Positions 42,454-51,888 are shown, counted from the stretch's first letter. The stretch is DNA of 62,551 bases from Microseira wollei NIES-4236 (GCF_020521235.1 NZ_BLAY01000039.1:1-62551); one strand, 5' to 3'. Program-made: numbers and translations. The notes: a model not told the origin generated them from the letters alone.

Positions 42454-42936
42454 ATGAAGGAAAATTTAGTCAGCGTAACTGGAAGCACGCTGTTAATTAT
42501 TGATGACCGTCCACATAACCTGCTCTTTTTATCCACATTACTGATAAAACAAGGTTATAAACTTCGCAAGGCATTAACTGGAGCAACGGCAATCAAAACC
42601 GTACAAACAAAGCTACCAGATTTAATTTTGCTCAAGATGTATCTGCGAGATATGAGTGGTTATGAAGTCTGTGCTGCTCTGAAAGCAAATCCAGGGACTT
42701 GCTCAATTCCAATCATTTTCATGGATGTTCCTACTCAGTTCGATGATGTTGTCAAAATTTTTTCTGTAGGCGCAGCCGATTATATCACTGAACCCCTTAA
42801 GGTCGAAGAGGTTTTAGTTCGGGTTAATTATCAGCTGACCATCAAAAAATTGCCAACTCAACTGGCTAAAAAAAATGCCAAATTGAGACAAGAAATTCTC
42901 GCCCGAAAACGAGCCGAATATTCGCTAAAAAAATAA
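42454..42936 (+). CDS. Stand-alone pseudo-receiver protein
   Basis: The 160-residue protein is a receiver domain plus a short basic coiled coil. It aligns with the receiver of the hybrid kinase at 31152 (LPDLILLxMYLRDMSGYEVC versus PPDLILLDIIMPKINGYEVC). The phospho-acceptor Asp is Lys61, the conserved Ser/Thr is Asp91 and the conserved Lys is Glu113. The first acidic pair DD (17-18) remains. It cannot be phosphorylated in the normal way. The gene has a homologous leader to the methyltransferase that follows. Confidence 0.88.
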   Translation: MKENLVSVTGSTLLIIDDRPHNLLFLSTLLIKQGYKLRKALTGATAIKTVQTKLPDLILLKMYLRDMSGYEVCAALKANPGTCSIPIIFMDVPTQFDDVVKIFSVGAADYITEPLKVEEVLVRVNYQLTIKKLPTQLAKKNAKLRQEILARKRAEYSLKK

Positions 42937-43071
42937 ACAAATCTTTGTCTAGGTCGGAAGCAATTTTACAACAGGGGCAAGTATAGGAATATATCTGCCC
43001 AGTGCTGCAACCAGACTTATGGGATGCGATCCCGTTTTTAATGTAAAGAAATATTAATTTCGGCAAAGCAG

Positions 43072-43232
43072 CGCTTAATTTCCACAAAGTTTACACAAAT
43101 ATTTGCTTAAGTAGCAGACAAACTTGAGGATGTTGTATGGGGTTAAAAGTATGGGAAGTAAAACAATTGCGCTCGCATCTATCTAATTTAAGTGGCGTGC
43201 TTAATTGACGATGTTGAGTTGTACGCTCTTGG
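43072..43232 (+). promoter_or_regulatory. Shared leader, copy B (before methyltransferase gene)
   Basis: Homologous to 42136-42306. It sits 66 bases before the ATG at 43298, in a 361-base gap without genes. The conserved GACAAACTTGAGGATG and GTGGCGTGCTTAATT blocks suggest a common regulator or transcript structure for both genes. Confidence 0.6.
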
Positions 43233-43297
43233 TAATTGATAAAAACTAAAAAATCTAATCATCAGGGTGATTTGAAAAATATTCACAGAGGTACTTC

Positions 43298-44056
43298 ATG
43301 TTAATAACTCAGCAACTAGATCGGTCACTGTATTCTCAAATTGAACTTCACGAACAGATTTATTCTGCCTTAGACATTGAACTGTCCAAAATGTGTCAGC
43401 GGATGTTTGTCCGTTACTTGCAGCGCGTTCCTTCCTCCATCTTGGATATTCGATGCGGTCTGGGTCGGGAACTGAATGCTTTGTCCCGCATCTGTCCAAA
43501 CTGTGTGGGTATCGACGATAGACTGCAAATTGTTCGCTCTGCTCAGTTTAGATATCCAAACTTGACGTTTAAAGTAGGCGATACAAGTTCGTTCCGCTTG
43601 CAGCAGCGCTTCGATGGGATCTTATCCTTAAGATGGGCAATCAATTATGCACTGACCAATCGGGATCTTGATCGGAGGTTACAGACCTATGCCGACCACG
43701 CAAAAACGGGAACCTTGCTGATCCTAGAAGCTTTGAATGGTGACGGTTATATGCCTGAAAACAGGTTGAATAAAAAGCCATTGAAGAGCGTTTCAGAAAG
43801 ATTTTATGGGGAAGCAATCGCCAAGTCTATTTTCCGACAGCGCCAACATTTTCTGGATCGCCAGCGAATTTGGAACCTTCCGGGAGAAAAACCGATAGAA
43901 GATTACTGTAGATATCGTTTGTTTTCCTCTAAGGAATTGGAACTTCTTCTAGCCAAAAATGGTTTCCAGGTCGTCGGAATGTTTGATAATCGGGATTTGG
44001 ACTACAGCGATCTTTGGGGTACTGAGCTATACGTTGCAGCTATTTTTCAAGGCTAA
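43298..44056 (+). CDS. SAM methyltransferase-like protein, divergent
   Basis: 252 residues with a class I methyltransferase pattern. Motif I is ILDIRCGLGRELNAL, with Arg where the first Gly of GxGxG normally lies. The strand 2 end is CVGIDDRLQIV, and LSLRWAINYALTNRDL lies where the 'NVLHHL' region would be. It also has FDGILSLRW and an RLFSSKELELLLAKNGF segment typical of the C-terminal strand pair. Binding of SAM is possible but not certain. It probably belongs with the pseudo-receiver and the glycosyltransferase on the same strand. Confidence 0.65.
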   Translation: MLITQQLDRSLYSQIELHEQIYSALDIELSKMCQRMFVRYLQRVPSSILDIRCGLGRELNALSRICPNCVGIDDRLQIVRSAQFRYPNLTFKVGDTSSFRLQQRFDGILSLRWAINYALTNRDLDRRLQTYADHAKTGTLLILEALNGDGYMPENRLNKKPLKSVSERFYGEAIAKSIFRQRQHFLDRQRIWNLPGEKPIEDYCRYRLFSSKELELLLAKNGFQVVGMFDNRDLDYSDLWGTELYVAAIFQG

Positions 44057-44150
44057 CCATCAATGGCGTAAATATTGAAAAATAGCTCTTTCAAGTTACC
44101 TGAATGGAATCGAATTCGTCAATAATTTTTCCCATGGAGGAGCAAGAATC

Positions 44151-44981
44151 ATGAACAAGGTTAATATACTCAATGTATCTATCGACAACATCTCGAAACA
44201 AGAGTTGCTAGAAAAACTGACTCAGCCGGGTGTAATTTTAATAACACCCAATGTATATCATTTGATTAAACTCCAAAAAGATCGAGAGTTTTATCAGATT
44301 TACCAACTATGTAATTATCGTGTTTGTGATAGTCAGATTATATTTTGGGCTTCAAAATTTTTGGGTTCTCCCCTCAAAGAAAAGATTTCCGGATCTGATT
44401 TTCTTGCTGATTTTTATTATTTTTTAAAAAATAATAAATCAACTAGAATTTTTTTGTTGGGAGCCGCTGAAGGAATCGCGAAAAAAGCTGGGGAAAGAAT
44501 CAATCAAAAGGTAGGCAGGGAAATAGTTGTTGGTGCGTATTCTCCCTCTTTTGGTTTTGAAAAAAATGAAAGTGAATGCCAAAAAATAGTTGGTTTGATC
44601 GAGGAATCGGGAGCCACAGTTCTGGCAATAGGTGTAGGATGTCCTAAACAAGAAAAATGGATTTTTAAATACAAAGACCAGTTAAAAAATATCAAAATAT
44701 TTTTAGCAATTGGTGCAACCATTGACTTTGAAGCTGGTGCCAAACCACGAGCGCCTAAATGGGTGAGTCAGGTAGGACTAGAGTGGTTGTATCGACTTCT
44801 GTCTGAACCAAAGCGTTTGTGGAAAAGATATTTAGTAGACGATCTCCCCTTCTTCTGGTTGCTTATTAAGCAAAAGCTCAACTTATACCAAGATCCTTTT
44901 GCAGTAAGAGCGGTTGAGGTAAGACCTTTGAACGAGTTTCATACATGGGTGAAATTAATCGATCAGGTTTTAAATAAGTAG
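44151..44981 (+). CDS. WecB/TagA/CpsF family glycosyltransferase
   Basis: This family transfers ManNAc-type or other sugars to lipid-linked intermediates in cell-surface polysaccharide synthesis. The 276-residue protein has LITPNVYHLIKLQKDREF, the catalytic-region VCDSQIIFWASKFLGSPLKE, FLLGAAEGIAKKAGERI, and the signature GVGCPKQEKW with AIGATIDFEAGAKPRAPKW. TGGAGGAG precedes the ATG, giving a strong ribosome binding site. It is cytoplasmic and membrane-peripheral by analogy. Confidence 0.92.
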   Translation: MNKVNILNVSIDNISKQELLEKLTQPGVILITPNVYHLIKLQKDREFYQIYQLCNYRVCDSQIIFWASKFLGSPLKEKISGSDFLADFYYFLKNNKSTRIFLLGAAEGIAKKAGERINQKVGREIVVGAYSPSFGFEKNESECQKIVGLIEESGATVLAIGVGCPKQEKWIFKYKDQLKNIKIFLAIGATIDFEAGAKPRAPKWVSQVGLEWLYRLLSEPKRLWKRYLVDDLPFFWLLIKQKLNLYQDPFAVRAVEVRPLNEFHTWVKLIDQVLNK

Positions 44982-45132
44982 ACATTGCTAATTGCTAATT
45001 GCTAATTGCTTTTTTCCTGACATTAGCCATTAGCCGCTTCGCGATCGCATCGGTAGGGACGGGTTTTGATCGGATATCTGTAGGAGGCAAATTTTATTGG
45101 TAAAACCTGCCCCTACAACAACTCTAACCGGA

Positions 45133-46380
45133 CATGAGATAGGTAAAGCCTACCCCGACTCAGATACTCAGGCGCTGATACACCCAATCCAAATGTTTCA
45201 AATGGTGCTGCGGAGCGAAGCAAGCTTCTATTTCTTCTGGCGATAATACCTGGGTAACGCGACTATCTTTTGCAATCAAATCGTGGAAATTACCATCGGG
45301 TTTATTCCAAGCTTGATGCGCGCAAGATTGTACGATTGCATACGCTTCTTCGCGACTTATTCCCTTTTCTACCAAGGTTAATAACACCCGCTGACTGAAT
45401 ACAACGCCGCCGTAAACGTTCATATTTCGTTCCATGTTTTCCGGATAAACTAATAGGTGTTTCACCGAATCAGTAAGATCCACTAACATGAAGTGCATTA
45501 AGATACAAGCGTCGGGTAAAATGACCCGTTCTACAGAACTGTGAGAGATATCTCTTTCGTGCCAAAGCGCAACATTTTCGATCGCAGCAACTGCGTGTCC
45601 GCGGATAATTCTTGCCATTCCCGTCAGTCGTTCCGAACGAATCGGGTTGCGTTTGTGGGGCATGGCGGAAGAGCCTTTTTGTCCTTTGGAGAAGAATTCT
45701 TCGACTTCTAAAACATCTGTGCGTTGTAGGTTGCGAATTTCCACCGCAAAGCGTTCGATTGAAGCAGCAACTAATGCTAAAGTTTGGACAAAATCGGCGT
45801 GGCGATCGCGCGATACTACTTGAGTAGATGCAGTATCAGGTTGAAGTCCCAGTTTTTGACAAGTGAGTGCTTCGACACGCGGTTCGATATTGGCATAAGT
45901 TCCCACCGCACCGGATATTTTACCAACGGCGATATCGTGGCGGAGGCGCACCAAGCGATCGCGGTGACGCAATACTTCTGCCAGCCATCCTGCTAGTTTA
46001 AACCCAAAGGTGATCGGTTCGGCGTGGATACCATGCGATCGCCCGATCATCACCGTATTCCGATGCTGTTGCGCTTGGTAGCGAATCGCTTGGATTAAAT
46101 CTTCCAACCGTTCCAACAATACATTTACACTCGCTACCAATTGCAGCGCCAACGCCGTATCCAGCACATCCGAACTCGTTAACCCCAAATGGATATAACG
46201 TCCCGCATCGCCGACATATTCGTTGACGTTGGTTAAAAAGGCGATCATATCGTGGCGGACTTCTGCTTCAATTTCCAGCACCCGCTGGGGGTCAAAATTC
46301 GCCTTCGCCTTAATTTCCTCGACTGCTTGGGCGGGGATATAACCCAGTTCCGCTTGCGCCTCGCAAACGGCTATTTCTAC
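45133..46380. repeat. purB direct repeat, left copy
   Basis: This ~1.25-kb stretch matches 54485-55732 at a constant offset of 9352 bases, with no indels noticed. It is essentially identical from about 45935 to 46320 and differs by a few percent elsewhere. It includes the sequence AGGTAAAGCCTACCCCGACT beyond the stop codon. Confidence 0.9.
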
Positions 46381-46431
46381 CTTTTCGTTCCAAGAACCCA
46401 ACCTACAACCTTTATGCTCTGAGCTTCTCAC
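45160..46431 (-). pseudogene. purB: Adenylosuccinate lyase, truncated duplicate
   Basis: From VEIAVCEAQAELGYIPAQAV onward this is PurB, with the fumarase/aspartase signature GSSAMPHKRNP intact. The true N-terminus (MIERYTLPEMGNLW...) is missing and replaced by an unrelated MRSSEHKGCRLGSWNEK. Differences from the intact copy include VSRDRHADF versus VSRDIHADF, where Arg replaces Ile next to the conserved His. It is promoterless by design of the duplication and probably not functional. Confidence 0.85.
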
Positions 46432-46569
46432 AATGATTTAGAAATTTTTATTATCACTTCAACTATGGGAGAGCCAAAAATGCTGTGCAAGTGTGCTAAA
46501 TATATGTTTTAATTTTGTAGGTCACAAAAAACATGACATGAGCGCCAAACCTAGGAGGATATTTTTAAA

Positions 46570-47346
46570 ATGGAAAGACTGGTAGGTAAAGTAGCTTTGA
46601 TAACTGGTGGTAGCTCCGGGATTGGTAGGGCTACGGCACTGGCTTTTGCCAAAGAAGGAGCTAAAGTTGTCGTTGCCAGTCGGCGAACCCTAGAGGGTGA
46701 AGAAACCGCACAGTTGATTAAAGATATAGGCGGTGAAGCTTTTTTCGTTAAAACCGACGTTTCAAAAGCGGTAGAAGTTGAGGCATTGGTTAACAAAACC
46801 GTGGCAACTTATGGTAGTCTAGATATCGCCTTCAACAATGCAGGTATTGAGGGACCAATAAAAACGCTCGTTGAGCAGACTGAGGAGGAATTTGATTCCA
46901 TCATTGACATTAATCTTAAAGGGTTGTGGTTGTCGATGAAATATGAAATCTTAGAGATGCTTAAGCTTGGTGGTGGTACTATTGTTAATACTTCTTCGAT
47001 ATCTGGACTGGTTGGTATGCCTGCTTCCTCTATTTATGCTGCCAGCAAGCATGGTGTTTTAGGAATGACGAAATCAGCAGCATTGGAGTATGCTAAATCC
47101 GGCATCCGAATCAATGCAGTGTCTCCTGGCTCGATCGAAACTGCAATGCTAAACCGTTTCCTCAGCAGTAACCCCTTCCTTGGCAATAGCGATGAAGCCA
47201 AAGGACAAATGATAGCAAAGCATCCATTGGGGCGGATCGGTGAGCCGGAAGAAGTTGCCGAAGCAGTCGTGTGGCTATGTTCAGACGGGGCTTCGTTTGT
47301 TACTGGACAATCCTTGACAGTTGATGGCGGCTATACCATACAGTAA
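46570..47346 (+). CDS. SDR family oxidoreductase
   Basis: The 258-residue protein is a classical short-chain dehydrogenase/reductase: TGGSSGIG at 12-19, NNAG, the catalytic Ser in NTSSISGLVG, YAASKHG, and a C-terminal VTGQSLTVDGGYT. The Arg-Arg after strand 2 (ASRRTLEG) favours NADP(H). AGGAGG precedes the ATG. It is the first gene of the island cargo, divergent from the truncated purB. The substrate is not deducible, but the neighbours suggest a sugar or cyclitol. Confidence 0.92.
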   Translation: MERLVGKVALITGGSSGIGRATALAFAKEGAKVVVASRRTLEGEETAQLIKDIGGEAFFVKTDVSKAVEVEALVNKTVATYGSLDIAFNNAGIEGPIKTLVEQTEEEFDSIIDINLKGLWLSMKYEILEMLKLGGGTIVNTSSISGLVGMPASSIYAASKHGVLGMTKSAALEYAKSGIRINAVSPGSIETAMLNRFLSSNPFLGNSDEAKGQMIAKHPLGRIGEPEEVAEAVVWLCSDGASFVTGQSLTVDGGYTIQ

Positions 47347-47480
47347 AAAATCACCTTACTGGCTTATCTACTTTACCGCTACCGAGCGGGTATATTGTGT
47401 TGGAAATTGTGTAGAAAAAACACATGGTTTGGTAAATGAAAAGTAATGAACAAGAAATTATCTCTAGGAAGACAACTGTG

Positions 47481-48014
47481 ATGAACTGGCACAATGAGCC
47501 TCTGATCTGGGACTCTCAAAATGAGACCATTAAAATTACCTCAACTCACAAGACAGATTTCTGGCGCCAGACCCACTACGACTTCATCAGCGATAATGCA
47601 CACTTCTATTACAAACAAGTCACGGGTGATTTTATTGCTGAGGTGAAAATTAGTGGTCAGTATCAGGAGCAATACGACCAGGCAGGATTGATGGTGCGTT
47701 TGGATGAAGCCAATTGGCTGAAGTGTGGGATTGAACTTATTGATGGCGTGCTGGAAGTTATTGTTGTAGTTACCCACGATTACTCAGACGCATCTTTTGT
47801 CTCTATACCACAAAACCTCTCTTCGATTTGGATGCGTGTGATTCGACAGGGGTCAGCCTTGCAGGTACTCTACTCTCTAGAGGGGGAGAAATACACCCTG
47901 CTCAGATTGGCCCATCTGACATCAATTGAGACTGTGAGTGTGGGGGTTATGTGTGCCTCCCCAACTGGTCAGGGCTTCCCAACGACGTTTGAAGGATTCA
48001 AAGTCGAAAACTAA
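47481..48014 (+). CDS. DUF1349 domain protein (concanavalin A-like fold)
   Basis: I start at MNWHNEPLIWDSQ (47481, with TAGGAAG upstream), giving 177 residues; ATG at 47436 is possible. Family segments: TDFWRQTHYDFISDNAHF, DQAGLMVRLDEANWLKCGIE and VGVMCASPTGQGF. DUF1349 proteins (YegS/Yml-like 'regulation of enolase') are presumed carbohydrate-binding beta-sandwich proteins; function unknown. It lies between the SDR and the aminotransferase. Confidence 0.82.
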   Translation: MNWHNEPLIWDSQNETIKITSTHKTDFWRQTHYDFISDNAHFYYKQVTGDFIAEVKISGQYQEQYDQAGLMVRLDEANWLKCGIELIDGVLEVIVVVTHDYSDASFVSIPQNLSSIWMRVIRQGSALQVLYSLEGEKYTLLRLAHLTSIETVSVGVMCASPTGQGFPTTFEGFKVEN

Positions 48015-48148
48015 ACAGAGTTCTTCAAGGTTTTACCGCGAATTACAAGGAATTGACCGAGCATTAGTAACTCGGAGCAAAATTGTTGGCTAGTTAGTAG
48101 AAATAGTCAGGTTAGAAACAAGAGAAAGTATTTTGGAGGGAGAAGGAG

Positions 48149-48784
48149 TTGTTGAACATAAACACAGAATTGATAAGTGAAGCAAGTACGGAAATGCTCT
48201 TGGGGAAAGGAGTTGATTCACAAGCGGTAAGATCTGGTGACAACCTAAAGACACTACCAAAAGCAAGCGTTGAGGAGCTGCGGAAAATCGATCGGGAATG
48301 TCTTTCCTGGGGAGATACTGTTCACTATCAAGAGAACCCCATCTTCGTCAGTAGTTGTCAGGGAGGGTTAGTTTTCGACAACGATGCCAACACCTACATT
48401 GATACAGGAATGTGGCATTCAAGTTGTAACTTCGGCTATCGAAATCCAGAGATCGAATCAGAGCGTCATCGCTTTGTCTACAGCGTTGATGGCTTGGGAC
48501 TGCTCCTGAATATGGTTTTTGCGGATGAAAGGGGTGTACCGTATCGCAATTCTGCCCAACTGGCAGCGGCGATCGCCCAAGACAACGACTTTACATGGCT
48601 TGGCAAGACTTGGCGAATGATCCTGCAAACAGGGGGATATGACCTTAACGTCCTGAAGTTCGCCCCCTATCTCGACATCAGCTACGAGGAAATTGACCGT
48701 ACCATTGGGGTTCTCGATCAGGTGCTGCAAAAGCTCGGTCGGATGCTTTCAACCGAATCTGTACCTGAAGGAGGTGTCAATTGA
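48149..48784 (+). pseudogene. Class III aminotransferase with a large internal deletion
   Basis: The first ~105 residues match the N-terminus of class III (glutamate-1-semialdehyde-like) aminotransferases (YQENPIFVSSCQGGLVFDND, YIDTGMWHSSCNFGYRNPEI). The rest matches the C-terminal small domain (HRFVYSVDGLGLLLNMVF, LKFAPYLDISYEEIDRTI). The PLP-binding middle of roughly 200 residues, including the lysine, is absent, although the frame is kept. TTG start with GGAGGG upstream. The stop overlaps the next start (TTGA), so it sat in an operon with the dehydrogenase. Confidence 0.8.
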
Positions 48785-48861
48785 AAGCCGCAGTTCTATA
48801 CGGAGTTAATCAGATAGAAATCCGTGAAGTCAGCACGCCAACAAATGTCCAGGATGGAGAA

Positions 48862-50261
48862 TTGACATCCTCCCCGCCGTGGAACGGACGGGGATTCCTA
48901 CTAGAACAAGCTGAATTGCTCGTACTTTTGGTGGGTTGACGTTTCACAGGATGCTGCTACTTTAATAGTAGTCTTATGCCTTCCTCCGCGTCCGTTTTTA
49001 GTCTCGGAATGCCCTGACGCGACTTTTAAAATATTGGTGGCGGCGTTAATGTCTCGGTCGTGAGTTGTCCCACAAAATAGACAAGTCCACTCCCTGACAT
49101 CAAGTTCTTTTTTACCACCTTTTTCACCACAACAAGAGCAGGTTTGAGAGGTAGCTTCCCAACGGCTAATTATCCGTAAATCTCGCCCATACATGGCGGC
49201 TTTAGCCTCTAACATAGTCCGAAAACTGCGCCAGCCTAAATCGGAAATAGCACGAGCTAATTTACGGTTTTTCAGCATCCCGCTGACGTTTAAATCTTCT
49301 AAAGCTATTGTTTGATTCTCGCGAATAACTTTAGTTGATAATTTATGCAGAAAGTCGGTTCTGGTATCAGATATTTTAGCGTGCAGCCTTGCTATATTTC
49401 TCCTAGCCACCTCGCGCCGTTTACTTCCTTTCTGTTTTCTAGACAAATGCCTTTGAAGTTTTCTTAATCGATGGAGCTTTTTCTTAAGTGGCTTGGGTGC
49501 TTTAACTTTGTCGCCATTGTTGAAAGTGGCAAATTCGATGATTCCTAAATCAATTCCAATCGCTTGGTCATTGGATTGTAACTTCTGGGGAAACACCTCC
49601 ACCACGCAACTCAAGAAATATCTATCAGCAGCATCTTTGAGTACTGTAACGCTTGAAGGTTCATCAGGTAATGCCCGACTCCATTCAACTTTAATCAACC
49701 CGATCTTAGCTAAATAGACATGATGTTGTTTTATTTTAAAGCCGCCTGCTCTAAACTTTGCTGCTTGTGTTGATTTTCTCTTTTTGAATTTAGGCGGTTT
49801 AACTTTTTTCCCTTGGCGCTTACCAGTGCAAGAATTAAAAAAGTTTTTGTACGCCTGTCCTAAATCGCGGATAGATTGCTGCAAGGGAATATTAGAAACC
49901 TCTGACAACCACTGTCTTTCCTGAGTCTGCTTTGCTTGAGTAATAAATTGTTTTTGCAGGAAAGATTCTCCTTTGTATTTCTCTCCTTGGCGATAGGCTG
50001 CTTGACAAAAAGCTAACGCATCGTTCCACACGACTCTCACGCAACCGAACAGTTTAGCCAGTGCGATTTTTTGAGAGTCTGTTGGATAAATTCGGTAACG
50101 ATAGCGTAATTTCATCTGACAATTATAGCATCTTTCATTCCAATCATTGTATTCTGCTTCTGTTAAGTGCCAGTTTTCTAGAAGATGGCGCCAATTGAAT
50201 ATTTTAAGTTGATTCTCTTGGCTCGAAAGCCGCCCTATAAGGGCGGGGCTTGAAACCCATT
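48862..50261 (-). mobile_element. TnpB-only element inserted in the dehydrogenase gene
   Basis: The right end begins TTGACATCCTCCCC (48862) with a CCCCG/CGGGG hairpin and GGATTCCTA. The left end has the hairpin GCCGCCCTATAAGGGCGG and ends ACCCAT(T). Read on the element's strand, the right end finishes ...TCAA, the right-cleavage tetranucleotide known for ISHp608-type elements. The interrupted host gene fixes both boundaries to within a few bases. Confidence 0.85.
48901..50115 (-). CDS. tnpB: RNA-guided endonuclease TnpB
   Basis: 404 residues, complete. N-terminus MKLRYRYRIYPTDSQKIALA; RuvC Asp in AIGIDLGIIEFA; Glu in IALEDLNVSGM; zinc ribbon CSCCGE...CLFCGTTHDRD followed by INAATNIL. It shares end sequences with the element at 8825-10143 but is a different tnpB, so ends of one type serve diverse nucleases here. 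Likely active. Confidence 0.92.
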   Translation of the reverse strand: MKLRYRYRIYPTDSQKIALAKLFGCVRVVWNDALAFCQAAYRQGEKYKGESFLQKQFITQAKQTQERQWLSEVSNIPLQQSIRDLGQAYKNFFNSCTGKRQGKKVKPPKFKKRKSTQAAKFRAGGFKIKQHHVYLAKIGLIKVEWSRALPDEPSSVTVLKDAADRYFLSCVVEVFPQKLQSNDQAIGIDLGIIEFATFNNGDKVKAPKPLKKKLHRLRKLQRHLSRKQKGSKRREVARRNIARLHAKISDTRTDFLHKLSTKVIRENQTIALEDLNVSGMLKNRKLARAISDLGWRSFRTMLEAKAAMYGRDLRIISRWEATSQTCSCCGEKGGKKELDVREWTCLFCGTTHDRDINAATNILKVASGHSETKNGRGGRHKTTIKVAASCETSTHQKYEQFSLF

Positions 50262-51175
50262 TTTTTGGTCATTGCCGATGTGGAATTTGTTGGAGTATGC
50301 AAGACAGACCAACAGTTGACAATGGCGGGCTTAGATGAAGAGCGCATCTTGGGTCATGAGGTAGTTTGTCGGCTACCTCAGGAAAAAGGTTATTTTGCCC
50401 TGAATAACGAGATTTCCTGTGGTCAATGCACCTATTGCCAAGAGCAACTTACCAGTCACTGCCTCAATTTGCAGGAACTCGGTGTCAACCAGGACGGTGG
50501 ATATGCCCAGAAAATTCGCGCACCCAGGAAGTCCTTGCATCCCTTTGAATTGGACAATCCAGCATTGGGGGTTCTGATCGAGCCTCTAAGTTGTGCGGTG
50601 AGGGGAGCTGGTCGCATTCTGGCTGCTACCAATCTGTTGTCGGTATCCCGACCAAAAACCCTGATTATCGGTGGAGGACTTTCTGGTGTTCTGATTTCCT
50701 ACCTGCTAACTCATTCCCCCAACTTCGATGGGGAAATCTACCTGTACGACATCACTAAAGCGTCGCTTCCTTGGGTAGATAGATTGGGAATTCAACGGGT
50801 CGAGGTGCCAGAACCCGATCGGGCGCACTTAATCGTCGAGTGTTCGGGTTCGCCAGATGGTCTTGCCACTGCCCTGCGTCTGGTAAGGAAGGCTGGTATA
50901 GTATGCATTTATGGTGTTCCCAAGCAAGGGATTTCCTTACCAGTATCCCCACACGAGCTATTTATGCGGGAAATTACTGTGATCTCATCCTTTGCAGGTG
51001 CCACAGACCAGACTATGGAGGCAGCGATCGCTTACATTAAACGCGACGAAAAATTTTTTGAGCAACTGCTGGGTCGGATGATACCTCTAGAGAAGCTTCC
51101 AACCGAACTAACCGCCTGGAGTCCCCAACCAGGTACGCGCACCGTTGTGGAGATGAACGCTTGAGGAAAGTTGTC

Positions 51176-51841
51176 ATGCTGGACGTAGCTGCGATCTTTG
51201 ATATGGACGGTGTATTAATAGACAGCGAACCGCTATGGTGCAGAGCGGAAATAGAGGTATTCAACAACCTAGGAGTGCCGCTTACACAGAGCATGTGTTC
51301 TCAAACAATGGGCTTGCGTACCGATGAAGTCGTTAGTTATTGGTACGCACGGTTCCCTTGGACAGGTGTTAACCAGTCCGCAGTTGCCGAACGCATCCTC
51401 AATCGGGTTGGCGAACTTGTGGCGACAGAGGGGAAGCCAATGCCCGGTGCAGTCGAAGCCGTACAACTTTGTCGGAGGATGCAGTTACCCCTGGCGTTAG
51501 CAACTTCATCGCCCATGTCTTTAGTCCACTTGGTACTCAAGAGGCTAGGTTTGCAAGACGCATTCGATGTTTTAAATTCGGCGGAAACCGAGGAATTTGG
51601 CAAACCCCATCCAGCAGTTTATTTGACGACTGCACGTCTTCTTGGCGTACATCCAAGCAAATGTGTTGCGGTTGAAGATTCTATTCGTGGGATGATGAGT
51701 GCCAAAAATGCGGGTATGCGATGTATCGTAATTCCAGCAGCAGAGGAACGAGAGAATCCTGAATTTGCAGCCGCAGATATTGTGCTGGATTCACTGGAAG
51801 CGATTGATCGAGCGTGGCTAGAGCGTGTGATCAACTCATGA
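51176..51841 (+). CDS. HAD-family sugar phosphatase (HxpB/beta-PGM-like)
   Basis: The 221-residue protein, started at ATG 51176 with GAGGAAAG seven bases upstream, is a HAD subfamily I phosphatase. FDMDGVLIDSE (residues 8-18) carries the nucleophile Asp and acid/base Asp. A helical cap, ALATSSP (motif II), and FGKPHPAVYLTTARLLGV with VAVEDSIRGMMSAKNAG (motifs III/IV) follow. Relatives dephosphorylate 2-deoxyglucose-6-P or hexitol phosphates. TTG at 51161 would overlap the dehydrogenase stop. It fits a sugar or polyol pathway. Confidence 0.9.
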   Translation: MLDVAAIFDMDGVLIDSEPLWCRAEIEVFNNLGVPLTQSMCSQTMGLRTDEVVSYWYARFPWTGVNQSAVAERILNRVGELVATEGKPMPGAVEAVQLCRRMQLPLALATSSPMSLVHLVLKRLGLQDAFDVLNSAETEEFGKPHPAVYLTTARLLGVHPSKCVAVEDSIRGMMSAKNAGMRCIVIPAAEERENPEFAAADIVLDSLEAIDRAWLERVINS

Positions 51842-51888
51842 TATTCAGCATAATTGCTTATTGACTTTGTTCGCGCTATCTTAACCTG

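Larger units (their letters stand above)
48781..51164 (+). pseudogene. Zinc-dependent alcohol dehydrogenase interrupted by a tnpB element
   Basis: The 5' segment, 48781-48861 (MKAAVLYGVNQIEIREVSTP...DGE), is followed by the inserted element. The 3' segment from about 50262 continues (VIADVEFVGVCKTDQQL) to 51164. Together they give about 328 residues of a medium-chain dehydrogenase: catalytic Cys in GVCKTD, GHEVVCRL, structural zinc cysteines in CGQCTYCQEQLTSHC, and a Rossmann GGGLSGV. Joining 48861 to 50262 restores the frame. The family includes inositol- and sugar-oxidising enzymes. Not functional while the element is present. Confidence 0.85.

Noticed and set aside
45160-46431. Second functional purB
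   Set aside because: The first ~25 family residues are replaced by unrelated sequence, and the junction coincides with the end of the duplicated block.
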